The position numbers were made by a program, and so were the translations under genes. Source: Gammaproteobacteria bacterium (lineage in GTDB: Bacteria; Pseudomonadota; Gammaproteobacteria; Tenderiales; Tenderiaceae). Taken from it: a stretch of DNA of 6,783 nt. The stretch's first letter is position 1, and every line of letters starts with the position of its first letter. The stretch lies in contig JALTMR010000158.1 in the NCBI GenBank assembly GCA_027001525.1, positions 1 through 6,783 on the forward strand, written 5' to 3'. The notes below the pieces were generated by a model that worked only from the letters and a program-made list of their open reading frames with translations, was not told the DNA's origin and made no database searches. Shown here piece after piece: positions 4,531-6,783 of the stretch.

Positions 4531-6783
4531 TCAGGCCGGCACCGAACGACGCCGAAACAGCCGCCGCACATCCTCCCCCACCAGATAGAGCGAGGGGATA
4601 AGCAGCAGTGTCAGCGGCGTGGCAAACAGCAGCCCCCACCCCAACGCCAGCGCCATCGGCCCCATGTAGGGATCCGTTCCACCAATACCGTAAGCCAGGG
4701 GCAACAGCCCGGCGACCGTGGAGACGGTGGTCAGCACCACCGCGCGCAGACGATTGGCTGTGCCCTGCGCCACCAACTGGCGCAGCGGCTGCGCTGGATG
4801 ACGTTTACGCAGCTCATTGACGTGAGCCACCAACACCAGCGAGTCATTCACCACCACCCCCGCCAGGCCGATGACGCCGATCATGCCGAGAAAGCCCAGC
4901 GCCTCATCGTGGACTGAGAAGCCGATAATGACGCCAATCATGCCAAAGGGAATGGCCATCATCACCAGCAGCGGTTGCCAGATGGAGTTAAAGAGCAGAA
5001 TCAGCAGAAAGTAGATGCCCACCGCGGCAATCCCCAGAATCACAAAGAGATCATTAAGTGACTGCTGGCTCTCCTCCGCTTCACCGCCAATCTCCAGCCG
5101 CATCCCCGGGTAGTCGTGCTCGACATCAAAGCGGGCCAGCAACTGCTGGGAGACCAGCAGCGGCGTCGTCACCGCCTGATCCACATCGCCGGAGAGGGTA
5201 ATGGCCCGATCCCCCTTGTAGTGATGAAAAGTGGAAGGGCCGGGGGCGGAGACAAAATCGGCCACCTCCCCCAGCGGCGTCAGGTAGCCGTTGCGATTGG
5301 GCAGGCTCAGCTGCGCCAGCGACGCCGGGCTTTTGCGCACCTGCTCGGAAAAGATAACGCGAAAGTCCACATCCTCATCGCCGTAACGCACGCTGGTGAC
5401 CACCTCACCGTCATAGGCAATGCGAACATTGCGAGCCACATCGGCCACCGTAATGCCCACACGGGCCAGCTTGTCGTAGTTGAATTTGATCTCCACCTGC
5501 GCCTTGCCCGCCTTGTCGCCGCGATCAATATCCTTGGTTCCCGGAAGGGCCTGCAAAAAGGCATAGATATCGTCTGCCAGACGCCGGCGCATGGCATCGT
5601 CCGCCCCCACCACACGCACCATAATCGGTCGACCCACGGGCGGGCCGCCGCTGTCGATCACATAGAAGATGCGGTCAACGCCCGTTAACTGGTCCGTCTG
5701 CTGGCGCAGCGTCTCGACAATCTCATCCGCCGTGCGCTCTCGCTCGGCATAGGGCGTCAGACTGACAAACACAGCGGCGTTATTTTCCCGCTCGCTGGAG
5801 CCGATATCGCCAAACGTGCCGATACGGGTCACAAACGAGGCCAGCTCCCCCCGCTCCAGCGACGAGACAATTTTTTCCACCTCCCGCGCCTTGTCAGAGG
5901 TGGCCTGCAACGACGACCCCACCGGCGTTTCGATCAGCACCATAAACCGCTCGGCCGTGGAGGAGGGAAAGAGCACAAAGTCCATGTATTTCACCGCATA
6001 GGTCATGGCCCCGGCCAGGACCGAGAAAAACACCACCACCAACAGATAGCGCCAGCGCAGCAGCCGGTTCAGCAGCGTTTCGTAGCCTTGGCGCACCTTG
6101 TCGGCAACGCGCTGCTTCCACGACGGGCGGCCATTGGGCTTCATTCCCGCCGCAATATGGGCCGGCAGCGCCAGTGTCGACTCCACCAGCGAGATCACCA
6201 GCGCCAGCGTCACCACCAGCGGAATCACATAGACAAACTTACCCAACATGCCGGGCATGAAAAACATCGGCGCAAAAGCGATGAACGTGGTGAAGATAGT
6301 GGTCAGCACCGGCTTGAAAACGTCATGCACCCCGGCCACGGCGGCATCCACCGGCGAGAGGCCGCGCTCGTGCTGACGGTAGATGCTCTCGGAGATGATG
6401 ATGGCGTCATCGACGATAATCCCCAGCACCAGCACCATCGCCGTCATGGTGATGCTGTCGAGAAAGCTGCCAAACATGGGCAACATAAAAATTGTCCCGA
6501 GAATCGCCACCGGAATGCCCAGCGCCACCCAGAAGGCGATGCGAACATTGAGGAACAGCGCCAACACCAGCATCACCAGTGCCAGCCCGATGACGCCGTT
6601 GTTGCGCACAATGGCGAGGCGATCCTTGACGTACTTCGACTCGTCGTTGGAGATCATCACCCGTACGCCATCGGGCAGCAGCGCTCTCTCCTGCGCCACC
6701 ATCTCGCGAATGGCATCGACGGTGCGGATGATGTCCGCCGTCTCGGACTTGAAGGCAACAAACGAGATCGCCTTCTCGCCGTT
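4531..6783 (-). CDS. RND efflux transporter permease, N-terminus outside window
   Basis: The C-terminal 750 residues of an inner-membrane proton-driven exporter of the AcrB/MexB type (HAE-1-like), which pumps compounds out through a periplasmic adaptor and outer-membrane channel. The frame is open to the right edge. By comparison with AcrB, some 270-280 residues (TM1 and the first porter subdomains) are missing. Fragment numbering: TM2-TM6 lie at about 63-80, 83-105, 110-132, 156-177 and 182-207. An amphipathic cytoplasmic helix follows, then TM7 (245-267), the second periplasmic porter/docking loop (268-577) and TM8-TM12 (578-733). TM4 has the proton-relay aspartate pair D125-D126 (GIIVDDAII). 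TM10 reads GVVVNDSLVL, with N646 where AcrB has its relay lysine K940. GGEAEESQQSLNDL before TM8 is typical of the family. The gene ends in a basic tail and TGA, followed by a candidate terminator, so it is last in its transcript. Substrate is unknown; an adaptor gene would be expected beyond the right edge. Confidence 0.95.
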   Translation of the reverse strand, partial: NGEKAISFVAFKSETADIIRTVDAIREMVAQERALLPDGVRVMISNDESKYVKDRLAIVRNNGVIGLALVMLVLALFLNVRIAFWVALGIPVAILGTIFMLPMFGSFLDSITMTAMVLVLGIIVDDAIIISESIYRQHERGLSPVDAAVAGVHDVFKPVLTTIFTTFIAFAPMFFMPGMLGKFVYVIPLVVTLALVISLVESTLALPAHIAAGMKPNGRPSWKQRVADKVRQGYETLLNRLLRWRYLLVVVFFSVLAGAMTYAVKYMDFVLFPSSTAERFMVLIETPVGSSLQATSDKAREVEKIVSSLERGELASFVTRIGTFGDIGSSERENNAAVFVSLTPYAERERTADEIVETLRQQTDQLTGVDRIFYVIDSGGPPVGRPIMVRVVGADDAMRRRLADDIYAFLQALPGTKDIDRGDKAGKAQVEIKFNYDKLARVGITVADVARNVRIAYDGEVVTSVRYGDEDVDFRVIFSEQVRKSPASLAQLSLPNRNGYLTPLGEVADFVSAPGPSTFHHYKGDRAITLSGDVDQAVTTPLLVSQQLLARFDVEHDYPGMRLEIGGEAEESQQSLNDLFVILGIAAVGIYFLLILLFNSIWQPLLVMMAIPFGMIGVIIGFSVHDEALGFLGMIGVIGLAGVVVNDSLVLVAHVNELRKRHPAQPLRQLVAQGTANRLRAVVLTTVSTVAGLLPLAYGIGGTDPYMGPMALALGWGLLFATPLTLLLIPSLYLVGEDVRRLFRRRSVPA

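Noticed and set aside
5116..5688. A 190-codon plus-strand frame antisense to the RND gene
   Set aside because: Composition and position mark it as a shadow of the RND reading frame.
1..6783. Mobile elements, CRISPR repeats, toxin-antitoxin or defence genes
   Set aside because: Looked for on both strands; no transposase, spaced repeat series, attachment site or small paired genes were found.

Overview
The window reads as ordinary chromosome of a gammaproteobacterium of moderately high GC. The prolyl-tRNA synthetase is the bacterial type with an inserted editing domain and is close to the Escherichia coli protein as I recall it. The other genes (aspartase/fumarase-family lyase, acylphosphatase, SLT-type lytic transglycosylase, RND efflux pump) are common in that class. 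The order or genus cannot be fixed from this sequence alone. No phage, insertion sequence, CRISPR array, toxin-antitoxin or defence gene is visible.

Layout, left to right. Bases 1-304 hold no gene. On the minus strand they carry two near-consensus sigma70 promoters (-35/-10 at 276-249 and 98-71), with hints of a third at the left edge. All point out of the window to the left. Their 16-base spacers, perfect TATAAT boxes, GC-rich discriminators and structured starts suggest an rRNA or tRNA operon beyond base 1; this is inference. Bases 305-1699 (minus) encode a class II fumarase/aspartase family lyase, most likely aspartate ammonia-lyase. A 148-base divergent spacer separates it from acyP (1848-2117, plus). 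acyP converges on a small exported lytic transglycosylase gene (2121-2693, minus), with only three bases between the stop codons and an inverted repeat spanning both.

Bases 2122-4449 form a minus-strand pair, proS then the transglycosylase, with 28 bases between them, probably one transcript. Upstream of proS, 81 bases hold a candidate terminator for the preceding gene and an overlapping candidate promoter for proS. The rest (4531-6783, minus) is the C-terminal three quarters of an RND efflux permease whose N-terminus lies beyond the right edge.

The genes do not form one pathway: they cover amino acid/C4-acid metabolism, acyl-phosphate hydrolysis, tRNA charging, cell wall turnover and export. 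The least ordinary part is the left non-coding region. There the two tandem promoters share an 8-base element (CTTGAGCG on the minus strand) at exactly the same distance from the -10 box, as the 3' arm of a hairpin at the start of each predicted transcript. I found no convincing previously undescribed multi-gene system.
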